The notes beneath the pieces were generated by a model that worked only from the letters and a program-made list of their open reading frames with translations, ran no database searches and was not told where the DNA came from. DNA of 64,000 bases from Fomitopsis serialis (Eukaryota; Basidiomycota; Agaricomycetes; Polyporales; Fomitopsidaceae). The stretch covers positions 62,001 through 126,000 of the forward strand of contig NW_025955036.1 of NCBI RefSeq assembly GCF_022376445.1. Direction: 5' to 3'. Made by a program: the position numbers and the translations under genes. Of the stretch, positions 21,511 to 35,200 are shown one piece after another. Numbering within the stretch: the stretch's first letter is position 1; each line of letters starts with the position of its first letter.

Positions 21511-23757
21511 ATGTCGACTCGAATCCCCTCGGCGAACGAGCCTACGCGATCCTCTGACGACGTGGAGAAGAAGGATGCTGTTGCCCTCACGGAGTCTCTT
21601 TCGCGGGACCCATATCCTCATGCGTACGCCGAAGAGGACCTATTTGAAGAGGGAGCCGTGGACGCTGTCTATCAAGCGAAGGCACGCGTACTGAACGCTG
21701 CTGTGCGGGAGATTGGAATGGGAAGATACCAGGTCCGTGGCAGTATGATCTTGTCGAGGAGGGACCGGGTGTTGACTTGTTTGAACCAGTGGTATCTCTT
21801 TGTGGTTGCTGGTTTCGGCTGGTTCTCGTACGTCGCGGTTGTCGGACTACTCTTCTGGTCTGTATTCTGACCCCCAATTTCCCGACACAGAGATAGCGTT
21901 TGGCCAGTGAGTTGCATAGGTGCCTCTTTGCGACGATCCGCGCCTTACCGCGATGATATGGTGTATCAGCTTGTGGCAGGTCTCATACTCAATCCTGTCG
22001 TCGCCGAATTCCAAGTCGACAGCCAATGGTTGTCCTTGGCATTGAATATTGGTCTATTCGCCGGTGCGGTGTTCTGGGCTTTGGGGTGTGATATTTGGGG
22101 GCGTAGGTACGCAGTGCGCTTACACTTCGAGATCATCGGTCGTGGTGTATTTACTGATTGTGGACCCCAGGTGGCCATTCAACTTCACGTTGTTCATCGC
22201 CGGTGTATTCGGTCTGGCAGCCGGAGGCGCTCCCAACTTCGTCACCTTAGCCTCCTTGTTTGCTGTCGTAGGGTTTGGCGTGGGCGGTAACATGCCCGTC
22301 GACTCTGCTGTGTTCCTCGGTGAGCTGAGAGGGCAAGTGCTTGTACCGACAAGCGAGCTGACTTATTTCGTTAGACTTCGTGCCGGGAAGCCACCAGTAC
22401 CTACTGACTATCCTATCCATTTGGTGGGCAATTGGCCAGTTGGTTGCGAGCTTGGTATGGGAGAATGCCTGCCTGGTCTCATTCTGTCGTCACTGACGAT
22501 GCCGTAGATCGCCTGGCCGCTTATTTCCAACATATCATGCCCCGAGACTGCAACGACCTGCACCAAGTCCGAGAACATGGGATGGCGGTATCTCCTGTTC
22601 ACCTTGGGAGGCATGACGCTTGTTCTTTGGGCCATCCGCTTCTTCGCGTTCAACCTCGAGGAGAGCCCGCGGTATCTCGTCGGTCGCGGTCGCGACGCCG
22701 ACGCCGTTGCCGTCATTCACAGAATCGCTGCCTATAACGGGCGCTCGTCTAGCTTGACCGTGGAGCAGCTCGCGGCGGCCGGAGAGCGCGCTGTGGAGGC
22801 GAACAAGGCTGCTGCAGGTGCAGCTGGCCTGCCCACACTATTGAGCGGAACCTCAGTATGGACGACGTACCACATCAGGAGCTTGTTCAAGACCGCGAAG
22901 CTTGCATGGTCAACTAGTCTGTTGATTGTAATTTGGGGCATTATCGGTCTTGCGTCCACGTTGTACAACAGCTTCCTGCCTTACATGTACGTCTTCTCCT
23001 TTTCGCAGTGATGGCTGGCTCACAGTTTGACCGCTAGTCTCGCACACCGCGACGCCAATTACGGAGACAGTTCATACTACACGACCTACCGTCAAGAAGT
23101 CATACTCGGCGCGATCGGTGTGCCAAGCGCGCTGATTGCTGGGTGGGCGGTCGAGCTTCCGCGTATCGGACGGAAGGGTACTCTGGCAATCTCCTCGGGC
23201 AAGTATTTCATTACTGACAATGGGTGACATTATTCAACGACCCCTCGCGAAAGACAGGGCTCACTGGTGTCTTTCTCTTTGCGAGCACCACCTCCCACAG
23301 CTCAAATGCGCTGTTGGGATGGAACTGCGGGTGAGTAAGGCGTGCTTTCGTGTGGAACTTGCCAGAGCTCATGAGACTGGGCGCGATGCGTAGGTACGCC
23401 TTTGCAAGTAACGTGAGTAGACAAAAGTCACACAGCAGAGGGCAGGACTGAACATCGCACTTGCAGATCATGTATGGTGTCTTGTATGCTATATCGCCTG
23501 AGGTGTTCCCTGCGAAAGACCGAGGTACAGGTAACGGCCTGACAGCCACTGCGACTCGCGTCTTCGGGATCATAGTCAGTCAAGTCCCTTCTCAGCCTGA
23601 CAGTAGCGGCTGACGACGTTCGCAGGCTCCAGTGATAGCGATGTACGCCAACCTCGAGACAGCGGCGCCCGTGTATGTTTCGGGCGCCCTGATCATAGGC
23701 AGCGGAGCTCTGGTGCTCCTTCTACCCTATGAACCTAGGGGGCGGACGTCCAGCTGA
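21511..23757 (+). CDS. MFS transporter, SV2/SVOP-like
   Basis: A 12-TM major facilitator of the branch related to synaptic vesicle protein SV2/SVOP. After a hydrophilic N-terminus (MSTRIPSANEP) comes AAVREIGMGRYQ and, across an intron, WYLFVVAGFGWFSDSVW, the usual start of this branch. The motif DIWGRRWPFNFTLFIAGVFG matches the cytosolic loop 2-3 motif A. FGVGGNMPVDSAVFLDFVPG is in the TM4 region. RFFAFNLEESPRYLVGRGRD is the central loop. GIPSALI-type and ELPRIGRKGTLAISS mark the second half-repeat, and SPEVFPAKDRGTGNGLTATA lies near TM10-11. About eight short introns. TGA at 23755-23757. Substrate unknown: organic ions and sugars are both possible. Confidence 0.82.
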
Positions 23758-24433
23758 GCTAATCCGTGGAAAGGTAGGTATGTTAAGACTGGTTTGGTAC
23801 GAGTAGTCACTTCGTGATAAAGCAATGGTTCTTCTTGGTGCTGTAGCCGTACTTCTTGTTGTTTGTTGTAGAATGGTATAGGCTCAATGTATGACTGTAA
23901 TGAGCTCCCCTCTCATCTGGCATGTGAATTGAATGCTTGTACTAACGCAGCCATCATGGTAAGTCGTTAAACTCGGACTGCGAGGAGAGCCCACTGACCA
24001 TTTCAACATAGGAGATTACGCGCCCGGACTGGTGCTTTCTGGGGTTGAACAGCCAAATATAGCACCAACGAGACTTCCCGATAAACAACAGACGACATCC
24101 AGAACATAGTTCGGTGCTTGCCTGACGTCCCACGGATGGCCGAAGAAGCGTCACCTCCGACAATGTGCAGTCAGCTGAGTGTCTGCTTCCGTCATTGGAG
24201 TCGAGTATAGGCTGTGTGCACGGGCCCAGTATCACGATGCAGTCGTTGACTCTGTCCTGTATCCTCCTCTGGTACTGGGCTGCAGAAGTGAATCCGTTGT
24301 GCAGAGCCATATAGGTGAGCGGTCCATGGTCCGATCTGTAATCCAGTCTACTGCCCCGTAACTCAGATTGAGTCTGCGTAGGTCGCATATCACCTTGTGA
24401 ATACCCGACGATACGACAGTGCTTGTTAGCAAG
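23758..24433. other. Intergenic between MFS and SMP-30-like gene
   Basis: No gene supported; a minus-strand frame overlapping 23954-24505 is the shadow of the next gene's start. Confidence 0.5.
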
Positions 24434-25997
24434 ATGTTGTGGCAATTGAGCTTGGCAGCATTGGGTGGCTTTGCTGCTTGGAAGTGGACTTCCTCGCAGG
24501 AGCAATCCATCTCCTTCAGCGGTATGACCATTCCTCCCCAGTCTGTGGTGGTCATTCGCATGAGACGATACTCAGCTATGACTAACACTCGGATAGGTCA
24601 TTGATCCACGGGCATACAATGTTATGGGCGAGAGCGGCACTTACCGTCGAAACTCGTTTACCGAGTTTTCAACCCTACGAATACGAGTCCCCCGTTCTTC
24701 CAGATATTCCACCCAGAATTTCTGCGAATTCTGGGTGATCGACCCTCTATTCGAGCCATCGCGTCTCGCCTGGAACTATTTTCGCACATGAGGCACCCGT
24801 ATGGTTCCCAGAGACAGACGAAGTCTTCTTCGGTAGTCACTGCTCTGGACCGAAGGGTTGGCGCGACTGTCGCGGAAACAACTTCATGTCGAAGATCAGC
24901 ATGCAAGAAGTCAAAGGCGTTGTACAGGCTGCTGGAAGCACTGTGGCACCGCTAAATGTCACTGTCACTCAGGTAAGCACCTCACGCTAGTGATAACACT
25001 TCACTACATCGTCACTTCTCCAGCTCGACACTGCAGATGTGCGGCAGAAGACATGGGGCGCGACAGGCCCTTACAAGTCATCGCTCATTCTGATCAACTC
25101 AGGGAATGTTGACCGTCCGTCGTCGATCGCACTCATGAACCCCGCACCGCCATACAACATTACGGTTCTGTTCGACAACTACTACGGGAGGCAATTCAAT
25201 TCGCTCAACGATGGCAAGATCCATCCAACGAGCCACAAGATCTTCGTTACCGATCCCACGTATGAGCGTTCAAGCTTCGAGCTTGGAGGCGTATTCTCTG
25301 ATACTAACAAATGCTTGCTTGTGGATAGATACGGATTCTTGCAGCATTTCCGTGAACCACCGCTCTTGCACAACCAAGTCTACCGCTTCGATCCGGACAC
25401 TGGCAACGTGAGGGTCGTCTCCGACGAACTCGTGAGACCCAATGGTTTGGCGTTCTCGGCCGACGGCCAAATCGCATACGTGTGAGTCCTGCACAACGAC
25501 CGCTGTCATGAAGTACGCTAAGGAAGGTGAATTATCATCAGGGCGGACACCGCTGCTTCCATCGGATTCCATGGGAGAAACCAGACTCTCCCTTCTACGA
25601 TGTATGTCGACTGTTCTTTGGTTGCAGAATGGTCTCCTCATGCGTTCAATCCGGCCACAGCTACGAGTTTGACGTCAATCCCAAAACTCAGGTATTCGAG
25701 CACAAGCGCGTCTTCGCCTATATCGACGCTGGTCTGCCAGACGGGATACAGGTCGACAAGTTCGGCAATGTTTACTCATCTTGTGGAGATGGCATCCATG
25801 TAGGTTCTCTTCTTAACATCACGCTGGTGAAGAGCTGACCATCGGAACAGGTTTGGAATCGGGACGGCATTCTCATTGGCAAATTCTTTGTCGGGAAAGT
25901 ATCATGCAACCTGGTCTTCGCTGGAGACGGAAACTTGGTCATATTAGCGGGCGACCAGGTCTTTTTGCGGAAGTTGCAGCAGGTGGGATCAACCTAG
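24434..25997 (+). CDS. SMP-30/gluconolactonase/LRE-like protein
   Basis: A beta-propeller lactonase-type protein. The N-terminus from ATG 24434 (MLWQLSLAALGGFAAWKW) is a signal or anchor segment, so it is likely secreted or membrane-tethered. Family features follow: IDPRAYNV, GTYRRNSFTEF, SPPFFQIFHPEFLRILG, FAHEAPVWFPETDEVFF, GNNFMSKISM, VIDRPSSI-type NVDRPSSIALMNPAPPYN, HPTSHKIFVTDPTY, VYRFDPDTGNVRVV, RPNGLAFSADGQIAYV and LPDGIQVDKFGNVYSSCGDG. The last three match metal-site and propeller motifs. About six short introns. Two frame breaks at T24666-24669 and T24779-24782 are each repaired by one extra T. Substrate is unknown. Confidence 0.8.
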
Positions 25998-26383
25998 CAT
26001 ATCCATGACATTTGGGAACGGAAGCACGCTTCTGAAGTCGACCGCATCCTGCACCAGTAGCTGCAACTATGACTATGGTGTATGCCCCCGAAATACGAAT
26101 ATGTTATGCCGTGGCATAGATGAAGCTAGCGAGCATCCAGGGTTCGCTGAATAGTGATCATACGAGCAGTGCCCAAGTACAGTACGAAGGGTAGCATGAT
26201 ATGACTCGGAAATGCGATGGTAACAGGAAGCGAATAATCCAAAGTGATAGCCAGTCGAGCAAAGTCAGCGAAAATAACAAACGCGCGCGTGTGAGTACAT
26301 GCAAAGTCCCTTCCTCGGATAGCTACGGCATTCAACACATCATAACCAGAATTAGAGACACCGAACACGTCAGGCTTCGGACG
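25998..26383. other. Intergenic, convergent 3' ends
   Basis: Short region between two convergent genes. Nothing recognised. Confidence 0.5.
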
Positions 26384-29300
26384 TCAGTGCACGCCGCCAT
26401 CCCAGCTGGACCGCTTGCGCTTGTTGTCGTTACTCTTCCGGAGTAGGAGGTCCTGCGGGGAGACCGCACTCAGCCCACGATGATGCATAGGGACCATGCG
26501 ATTCGCCACTGGAGGCGTGCTCGCGCTATGCGACATCAACGACATCTGCTGCGTGAGCGACGGCATGACACCCAACGGCCTCGAAGAGGCGTACGTCTCC
26601 GCAAGATCCAGCGCTTGGCCTTGACGGGCAAGGTCCACGTCTGGCTTCAGAGTGCCTTGTGCAGCACCGTCTCCATCAAGCCCGGTGATTGCAGGATTGT
26701 GGCTGGACGACGTGTAGTAGTGCAGATCCAGGAAGGGCAGATCGTACATATCCCCCTGAGGCCGCCACCCGTCAGGCTGATAGGATGGTCCCGGCTGATA
26801 CGCTTGCGCCTGCTGGAGAGCCATGTCAACGACCTCCGGTCCATGGACAGGCATGTCATCCATGAAGGACATTGACCGTGGCGGTGGCTGCAGAGGCCTG
26901 GACTTGAGCAGCTGCGTCTGCGGCGCACGGGGCATCGCAGCGCGGTGCTCAGTCGGAGGGACCGAAACCGAACGGTTGTGGGACGAGTATAGTGTGCGTT
27001 GGCATGAGATCGAATGGACCGCGACGTCGTCTGCGGCGTGCCCGGCGGCGTAGCATTGAACTCCTGCGGCAGCGACAGCCCGACGATCTCGTCGAGCTCG
27101 AGCGATTGCGAAGGCAAGCTGAATGCGCTGAGGTCCATCCTGATGTAGAGTCGTCCTTGGGTATAGCTGTCTCAGCGGTGTCCATCGGCGCTGAGGCGTC
27201 GGTCTGGTCGTTCAAGGTGATCGACGTGAGCTCGATCTCGTCGATTCCTGGCAGTGCAGGCGTATGCGCATGCATAGGGAGCCCGTGAGGTTGTTGCATG
27301 CCCGAAAGCCCAAGGCCCGCGCTCCCAAACCGAACCGGGGCCATAGTCGAAGGATTGTTGAGGCTGGTGTGAGCGCGCACCGAAGATCAGGTCTCCAGCG
27401 TAGTTAGAATGATGTGTGAAGCCGTGGAAGCTGTTGGTGGGGTACATATCCGGTCCGAGAAGGTGGAGTGCGTGTCGCCGATCCTGCCTCGGACGCGAAG
27501 TCGTGCGCAAGCGACGGTGGGAATAAGTCGTAGCGGTCAAGCACGCCGTGGTTGAGGTGCGCAAAGGAGAAGGGAGACGAAGGAGTGGGGGAGACGCCGC
27601 CAAGGAAAGACGAGTTGCTACTATGGGCAGCGGAGGGGTCGAGGCGTGGGTTGGCTGAAAGCCAGTCTTGGGGACCCCAGGCGGATTTGCCGATCATGAT
27701 CTGCGCACCGTCTGGCCGCCGGTGGAAAGGAGATTGAGTCACGAAATAGTCAGATGAAAGATGGGAGGATGTCGGTGACGCCGCATTGGTCGCAGAGGAC
27801 CATGGGCCTGAGTGCAAGGGTGTGTCGAGTCCAGACGCCCAGGCCTGCGACTGCGACGAATCCGTGATTTCAGACAGCTCGGAATTCGGCATATAATCTT
27901 GGATATCCGACGAGTCTGCCATAGTGTCAGCTTGCATATCGACTTCGCCCGGGTAGCCCTCGATGACAGAGACTGAGTGTACATCTTCGGGCGGCGATGT
28001 GCGGAGGCCTTCCTGCGCGACGGAGCTTGTCATTTCCTCCTCCCATCCGAGCTGTCCTCGTCCTCAGAGCAAGTCGTGCTCTCCGGCACGCTCTTCGTTC
28101 CACCGCGGAACAGGCCCTGAGTGGTATGGCGCCTCTTCCTGACAGGGCCAGTCGAGCTGGTTGAGACGAGTTGATCATCAGTTGCCGCTCGCACGGGCTG
28201 AGGCATATCTCCTCTCCTCTTCTTCGCCGATGCGCGTGGTTTGTATCCTGCCGCCTCGTACAGGTCGGGGAACGCATTCCGGAAGCGGTCACGGAGGTCG
28301 GTAGACCGTCGGTTCTGCTCCTGGAAGATAGGGTCCTTCACAATGGTGGCCCAAACGGTGCCATGCTTGTCGTAACCAGCCTTGAGAGCGCGATCCTCCT
28401 CCTCGGTGAAGGGTCTACGCTTCTTGCTGCGCGTCTTCTCGAAGATCGAGCTACCGTCGGGTAGGGCGGAGCGAATCTTGGAGGACAAATGCGTCTTCGC
28501 GTTTGGATAATGTTGCTTGTACGCGTCGGGAAAATAGGTGCGGAATCTGGTGAGGGGTAAATTAGTCCCTGATGACGCTCAGACAACCACGCCACGAGTG
28601 TAAGACACGCATCGCGCTTAGGGGGTGAATGGGACACCGGCAAATTCATGATCGGACTCAAACCCGTTCTGCTAGACATGGATCCTCGGTGTAACGCGGT
28701 ACATCCCGGATGCATATAGCTTGCTGAACCATGGTTGTGGGACATCGCAAGGCGGAAATGGAACGCCAGAGTAACGCATGCATGCGTCAGGAGCAACCCG
28801 TCGATTTCATCTACGGATATTGAACGCCCTGTATGCTCCGTAGAGCATCGTGGTAGTAGCATGCTTGGCCATTACGCTGCTTCATACGACTCGAGCCAAT
28901 TGCACAGTGGAACAATGTCCGCAAGGAAGTCCCGTGCACGACCGCGCACATACAATGTCCGACGTATATCCAAGCCTCTGCACGTTGATTCAACAGATGA
29001 CGCGTACACACCTGTCTTTCAGATCCACGGGCGAGCGACCGTCGAACTTGAATTGGGGTCATTGAGGATTGACTTCCAGTTCCCGACACCCCACTACCCC
29101 GAGGCGCGCACAGATGAGCCCACGCAGTCGTACAGCGATTGGCCTGACATACCTTGTTGCAGCCGTCAACAAGCATCTGGGTCTCCTCCGTTGTCCACTT
29201 CTTCCTCATCTTCTTCTCGGACAGCCCAGACATTTGAACAACCTCCTCCTCTAGAGGGTCGGTTTCGATTCTTCTCATCTTGCCCTTCTTCTCGGGACCA

Positions 29301-29524
29301 AGGCTCGACGATGACTCTCCTGAGTGGACACCGACGCCCGTGTCGTCGCGGAAGTGGAATGCGGGGAACAGACGGGGCGAGGATGGCAATGCAAGCGAAA
29401 CACGGCGCTGCTTGGGCTGGGGCGCGGAGGACGCAGACGCGGGTTTCGGAAGCGGGAACGGTGCGCTGAAGGAGAAGGTCGAGGACGAAGGAAGCTGGGT
29501 GGCGTGTTCAGCTGAAGTCGCCAT
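26384..29524 (-). CDS. Double-Myb DNA-binding protein, Tay1/Teb1-like
   Basis: Two Myb/SANT-like domains followed by a long disordered tail. From ATG 29524 (MATSAEHATQLPSSST) a Ser/Pro-rich leader leads to Myb 1: KKMRKKWTTEETQMLVDGC, then after an intron VGNWKSILND, GRSPVDLKDR and FRTYFPDAYKQHYPNAK. Myb 2 is KKRRPFTEEEDRALKAGYDK, TVWATIVKDPIFQEQNRR, STDLRDRFRNAFPDLYEAAG. This layout fits the Tay1/Teb1 family, known from Yarrowia, fission yeast and Ustilago to bind telomere-type repeats and some promoters; the assignment rests on motif recall. An acidic patch (SEDEDSSDG) and Pro/Ser/Gln-rich tail end in KSNDNKRKRSSWDGGVH. Frame breaks at G29055-29058 and C28042-28044, and several more in the tail, are mostly repaired by single added bases; one or two in the tail I could not resolve. 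Confidence 0.65.
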
Positions 29525-30205
29525 GGCTGTAGTAGCTATAGGTGTCGTCTCTTCCCCAGACTGTCGTCACCAGGAGATCTGGAGATGCTGCGAGTCGGAT
29601 ATGAAGTGCAGCAGGCAGCGAGTCGCGCGCAGATTGCAGACACGTTGAAACCCTCTAGGCCGTTGCGTAAGGCGACCACTGGACGCGGCACTCGAACGTG
29701 GAGGCGAGCAGGGAGGCGGGCATGCGGTCTCCTCGAGGAAGAGCACGAGTCGTGGTGGCTGCACTGGCTTGATCCTTCGCCCATTGCCATTTCTGGCCAC
29801 TACGCTCTCCAGCCACCGTCGTCATTCAGAGCCGGACGGACCAGAGTGCACGGTAAAGATGCTGAGAACATGCGAATTCGTCTATCCAACAGGTGGTCGG
29901 TATTGGGGCCGTCCATTGTAGGGGAGATCGATTGCTAGTACGGGCGAAATAGAGTAACTACTCTCGCTACCGATGCCATACAGCCGGAACGATTTGTCGT
30001 GAGAGGATATGACCTCCGGAAGGGTCTCACTACTTTGCTATCCTCGTTCCACACCACGATGCCATTCTAGAATCCGGATCGTCGCACAGATCCTGAATTG
30101 GCTTGCTGACGATACGGTCACCTGCTCGAGGACGGCATACAGCTGTCGCAGTGAGAGATAAGTCCATAATGCAAGTACAATACAACATTTGCGTGCGTAT
30201 CATGA
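29525..30205. other. Intergenic: Tay1/Teb1-like promoter
   Basis: Nothing recognised; overlapping short frames at 29536-29800 lack motifs. Confidence 0.5.
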
Positions 30206-31772
30206 TCAGCCGTTGACAAGCACCTCGGGGGCAATGCGTTCCTCCACTTTGTGCAGCTTCTCGCCCCACAAAGCCAGCCGCTGCGCGAGCTGCCCAATCT
30301 GCTCGACTGAGAGCACCCGCGGCTGCACCCACGTAAGATATGCCTTCTGGTCTACCTGGTCGAGCGAGCCCTTAATCAGCTTCAGGCTGTCATACAGATC
30401 ACGTTAGCACCGTCATCGGCGTCGAACAGGCAGGCAACCTACCTCAGCGCCTTCATGAGCAAGTGCTCAACCTCGTTGAGGGGCAGCCGTGTCTCCTGCG
30501 CAATGGTCTGGAACGACATCGTCCGGTCGCTGGCGCCGCGCTTGAACACCGACTCGATCAGCGCCATGAGGCAGATCTTCTGCCGGAGGAAGGAGTAGTT
30601 CTCCTGCAAGATGGCCTGGTACAAGATGAGCGCATGAGTAGGTGCACAGGTACGTTGACTAAACACGCACCTCCTGCGGGAAAAGTGGTGACAGGCTCTC
30701 GAACTTGCCGATGTTCCCTTCATTAAACGTGAAGAGCAGTTTCTTCAGCCACTCCACAGGCGTGTTGTCCAGCGCGTCCAGAATCGGGTGCATCAGCTGC
30801 GATCAGTCACCATGAGCACGTCAGAGAGGCCACCAGAGAAGCGATCCGCGGTACGCACGAGTTCCCCAAAGTTGTAGATCGTCTCCGCCAGGAACGCCGC
30901 TATAGCGAGGTCGTGCGCCCGCACGAGGCGCTCGTCTGCCGTCAAGTCCTTGGCGGGGTCGATACATGCCAGGTAGAGCAGGGAGTTGCGATAGTAAGCC
31001 GCGTACCCTCCTTTGTCTGAAACGCAGGCATTAGCATGGAACGCGGTCGAGGCGCGAATGACGGAGCTAGTGATTATAACCAGAGATGATCTTTCGAGGG
31101 AGGGGGTGAATCAGGACCCACCTTGTAATAGTCTGCAGCAACACCGTAATAGGCTGCGTTCACAGAATTGTCCACACCAGACAGCTCATCCAAGATCTTC
31201 CATGCGCCGTCGATGTCACTCTTCGTGCCTTCTAGGTCACCGTACAGCAGCTTTGCATGCGCGATGCTTGCCAACAGGAGCACGTGGGCTTCTGGGGCCT
31301 TCCCAGTATCTACCCGCGAGAGCAGGTCGGTCAGGAACTCAAGGTGTTTCTGAGGATCTGCACGAGACAACGAGTCGTCAGATGTGCTCAGAAACACGGC
31401 CACATACACATAACACGTACTGTCAAGCTCCTTTGACACCTTCACCCCCATCTCCACCAACCGCAGCTGGTTAAGCCGCGAGTCGAAATCCCGAACAAAC
31501 TTGTCGTATATGTCTACCCGGTACGGCTTCGATAGTGGGTGGTCGAAGAACTCAAACAGCTTGAGCGTCAATTGGTGCCATAGCCTACAGCGCAAAATAA
31601 GTTGTCTGTTCATGATCTCCAGTGTGGATTACGCACTTACGACTGTACAGATTCCGGAAGGACTCGAAGAACGGGTGCAGGTCCGCTGGCGTGCCCGAAC
31701 GGCAAGCGTGAGGTACTCGTCGATATCAATTTTTGGTGCTCTGGGCTTGTCGACTGCCATTGAGGAAGCCAT
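30206..31772 (-). CDS. RPN9: 26S proteasome regulatory subunit RPN9 (PCI domain)
   Basis: Non-ATPase lid subunit of the 26S proteasome. Visible family stretches are DIDEYLTLAV, then (one frame over) TPADLHPFFESFRNLYSR, LWHQLTLKLFEFFDHPLS, YDKFVRDFDSRLNQLRLVEM, AYYGVAADYYK, YAAYYRNSLLYLACIDP, DLAIAAFLAETIYNFGELL, HPILDALDNTPVEWLKKLL, FNEGNIGKFESL and a C-terminal PCI winged helix (MALIESVFKRGASDRTMSF, ETRLPLNEVEHLLMKAL, GSLDQVDQKAYLTWVQPRVL). About seven introns. The TGA is at 30206-30208. One break near C31694-31696 is repaired by one added base. Start chosen at 31772 (MASSMAVDKP); an in-frame Met at 31760 is the alternative. It is divergent from the SNF2-RING gene. Confidence 0.9.
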
Positions 31773-32292
31773 GCTGGAGAGTGCAGGTGCGGTGAGTGAC
31801 TGAAATGGTGAACGCAGTGAGTGCACCGACGCGTATGTGGGACGCGTAGGCGTTGTTTGTCTTGTATGCCAAGAGCTTCTAGATATAATAGTCACAAACA
31901 ACCGCTTTCGTACGTCATTGCAGGACCACCACACAACTCGCAGCCTTCAATCTTCTGACCAGCCATTTACAGTACTGCTCTATATCTCCATCAACTGATA
32001 GGGTAACACGCATACATACATATAGCGGAGCTGGTGTGGTCAACAGAAGCCATAGAACTGCGACGTCGTGCGCACACGATATTGACCTAGCGTCACCCCC
32101 GCAGCATTTCTTTGGATGTACATGTTTAAGCTTCTTACCTTAGTTGCGGCCTTTGACTCCTAATAAGTAGACGGCAAGAGACACAATCAAAGTGATTTGT
32201 GACGTGTGATGTGTGACGGTACTCAGTGACGTTGTGACACTACGCGTGTGAGATGAGGATCTTCACAAGAACGCGTCTTGACCGCCACCACC
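31773..32292. other. Divergent promoter region, RPN9 / SNF2-RING gene
   Basis: About 520 nt between two divergent starts. No gene or named element recognised. Confidence 0.5.
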
Positions 32293-35200
32293 ATGTCCGA
32301 CCGCAGCGACCACACGTATCACACCGTCCACCTAAACGCGCCATCGCAAGGAAATGAAGTCGACCTCTCAAGCTTAGAGTACCTCCTAGATGCCTGTTCT
32401 GCCAACAAGAAGGGCAAGAAACGTGCTAGGTCGGCGGAGCCCCTCTCTCGCAAACGAGCGCGCTTAGACGCGAAGGACGTGGGGAACACAACTGTGGCGG
32501 AGTCAGACAACGTCGCGACCGATACCACGGAGACATGGGTGTATCATCACGTCTTTCATATCGACTTCATTTCATCTGCCGCACCTCGTTTAAGCGAGAA
32601 TAGCGAGGACGATGAAGACGACGCGATGACGAAATAGACATGGACCGCACAGAGCAGACCGAGTCGAGGACCGAATCAAGTCTTGGTTAGCGAAGCGTTA
32701 TGCAGACGACCTCCCAACTACTCTCGATCTCGGGAAAGTGCTCCTAGAAGCTCGCAAGCCGTCTCGACGCGTTGCCCCCTCATGCAAGTCTACAGCACAT
32801 ATCCCGAACACTCCTACATATAGACCTGCCTAGCGAGGCTGACGCCTCGATAACAGGACTACGGTCTTCGACACACCCACATATCTCAATTGCTATTTGC
32901 GTTTGAGGCACTTAGCAGAGACGGCCGGGCAATATTTCGTGCACCTGTATGTTGACGTTCATGATCCCACCGTTCCCAAGATCGAAGACGATATGCTTCC
33001 GTTCACTTTGCGACTGGAAGTCGAGGCTGCCCTCCTGTACTCGAAGATGCTGGAGCCGTTCCCACCATTCGTAAAGGGCACCCAAGTGAGGTCGAAGAAG
33101 CACAGCGTCGTGTCTTGCTGCACTACTTCCCGTATACGACCTCGCCTGCATCATTCCAGGGTACGGTCGACATTCCGCTTTTATTCTATCCTCGGACCGC
33201 GCCCCACTTGAGTGCCCCAGAACAAGAGGAGCGCTTTCAGCCCGAAGACCTCCTTCCTACCTCCTGCCGTTCCAGCGTCGTAGTGTGGCTTGGTTATTGT
33301 CCCGAGAAGGCAAGCAGGTTGATACGCACGGGATGTAACGGATATACCCAATTCGCGGATCCTCCGTTGTTCTGGGATGAAATTCGGGTTAGCGAAGAGA
33401 CTTTATACCTCAACCGCGTACGAGGACTGCTATCTCGCGAGAAGCCTCAGAACGATGCAGACGCCTTAGGAGGTATCCTCGCCGAAGAACCAGGCCTGGG
33501 CAAGACGCTCGAGTGTATTACGCTCATCCTACTCAACCCTTCCGTTGGACGGGGGCCTGCGAAGAAGAGGTGGGACCCCGAGGCGAAAGTATATGTTAAG
33601 GAAACAAAGGTTTGCGAAGTCGTTCGATGCTACAGCTATTTGAACTGACGGATGGCACTGTAGACGACGCTCATCGTGACTCCTTCCTCGTTAGCACAAC
33701 AGTGGGCGGATGAACTCGCGTTACACGCTCCATCCTTGAGAGTCTTGGTCTACGACGGCTGGGCGAAAGTACCCGTCCCCATCACCGAGGCAGCAGCGGC
33801 GAGACAACGTGAATCACAATCCTCTCAGAGAGGCAAATCGGTGGCACGCGACGGGAGCAGAGCCAGCTCTAAAGCGCCCAGCTCCGAGAGAGGCAGGAGC
33901 AAGCGTGCCAGACAGTCGATACGGAGATGAAGGTGACCAGCAAGTAGGCGAGAACGCTGAGCAGCCCACAAGACGAAGACGTGCTGGACTGGTGCTCGTA
34001 TGTCAACACGTTCGACGTCTGCATCACACGTATAACGTTCTACAACACGATCTGAGTGTCGCACGAGCACCGCCGACGCGCCCGCGACGAGCAAACGTCA
34101 ACTACTCTGAGATTGAACGTGCGCGGAGTCCACTGATCATGTGCGAGTGGTATAGGGTCATCATGGACGAGGTGCAGATGGTTGGTGGAGGACAAGCTGA
34201 GTACGTACCGTCAAACGGCTTTCATTGGGTCTAGTTGTGCTCAGTGTCGAACAGGGAGATGGTCTCGCTGATTCCGCGACTATCCTCGTTTGCTGTCTCC
34301 GGGACTCCCGCGCGAGCGCAAGTGTCTGATCTCATACATGTCCTGCGGTACGTATCGCGGAACTTTGAAATGGGATAGAGCGTCTCATAGGCAAGCAGGT
34401 TTCTGCGAATACGCGCTGTGACGGAGAATTCACGCACCTGGCCTCGCTTACTCAAGGCGCCGTATGCCACTGACTTCGCTGATCTATTCAGCAAATATAG
34501 CATCAGGTGGGTTTGCATGACAAGCAACATTCATCTCAGTTTGTGCGGAGATTGACCACCATCGCATTGGCTAGGACGGTCAAAGCCGCGGTGAAGCACG
34601 AGCTCACCATCCCAAAGCAAACCCGTACCTCGTACCCATCGAATTGGGCCGGGTCGAGCGACACGTAAGTATTATCTTTTATGTCCCGGGATCATGCTCA
34701 TTGTGGTGGGTTTCAGGTATACGACCAGATGTTCGATGGCGCCCTCTTGGCATTGGGTTTGGATGCCCGAGGGGTCGCTGCAAGGGCTGATTGGGAGGTC
34801 GATACAGCCGTCCTGCGTACTTGGCTCAGGAAATTGCGTGGTATCTGTACGCATCCACAGGTTGGCCAGTTGCTCAACGCCGGAGATAGACTACACAAAC
34901 CAGGTGTGCTCAAGTCTATGGAGGAAGTGCTTGACGTACGTCTTTGTTTGGTCATCGTCGGCGGGATATTAAAGCGCCTTGGGCGTGTTTGTAGGGCATG
35001 AGGGACCAGAACTGGAGAAATCTCATGGAGGACCGGCGTAACAGGGTGATTAACAAGGCGCAAGTCACATTCACGCGACCATAGCTGACTATCGACTCTG
35101 CACAGATCCAACTCATGTCAACAACTGCTCAGCTGCGTCAGCACCAGGAAGATGACAAGTTTCGCTATCGCTCGGCATTAGACGTCCTGCTTAACGCAGA

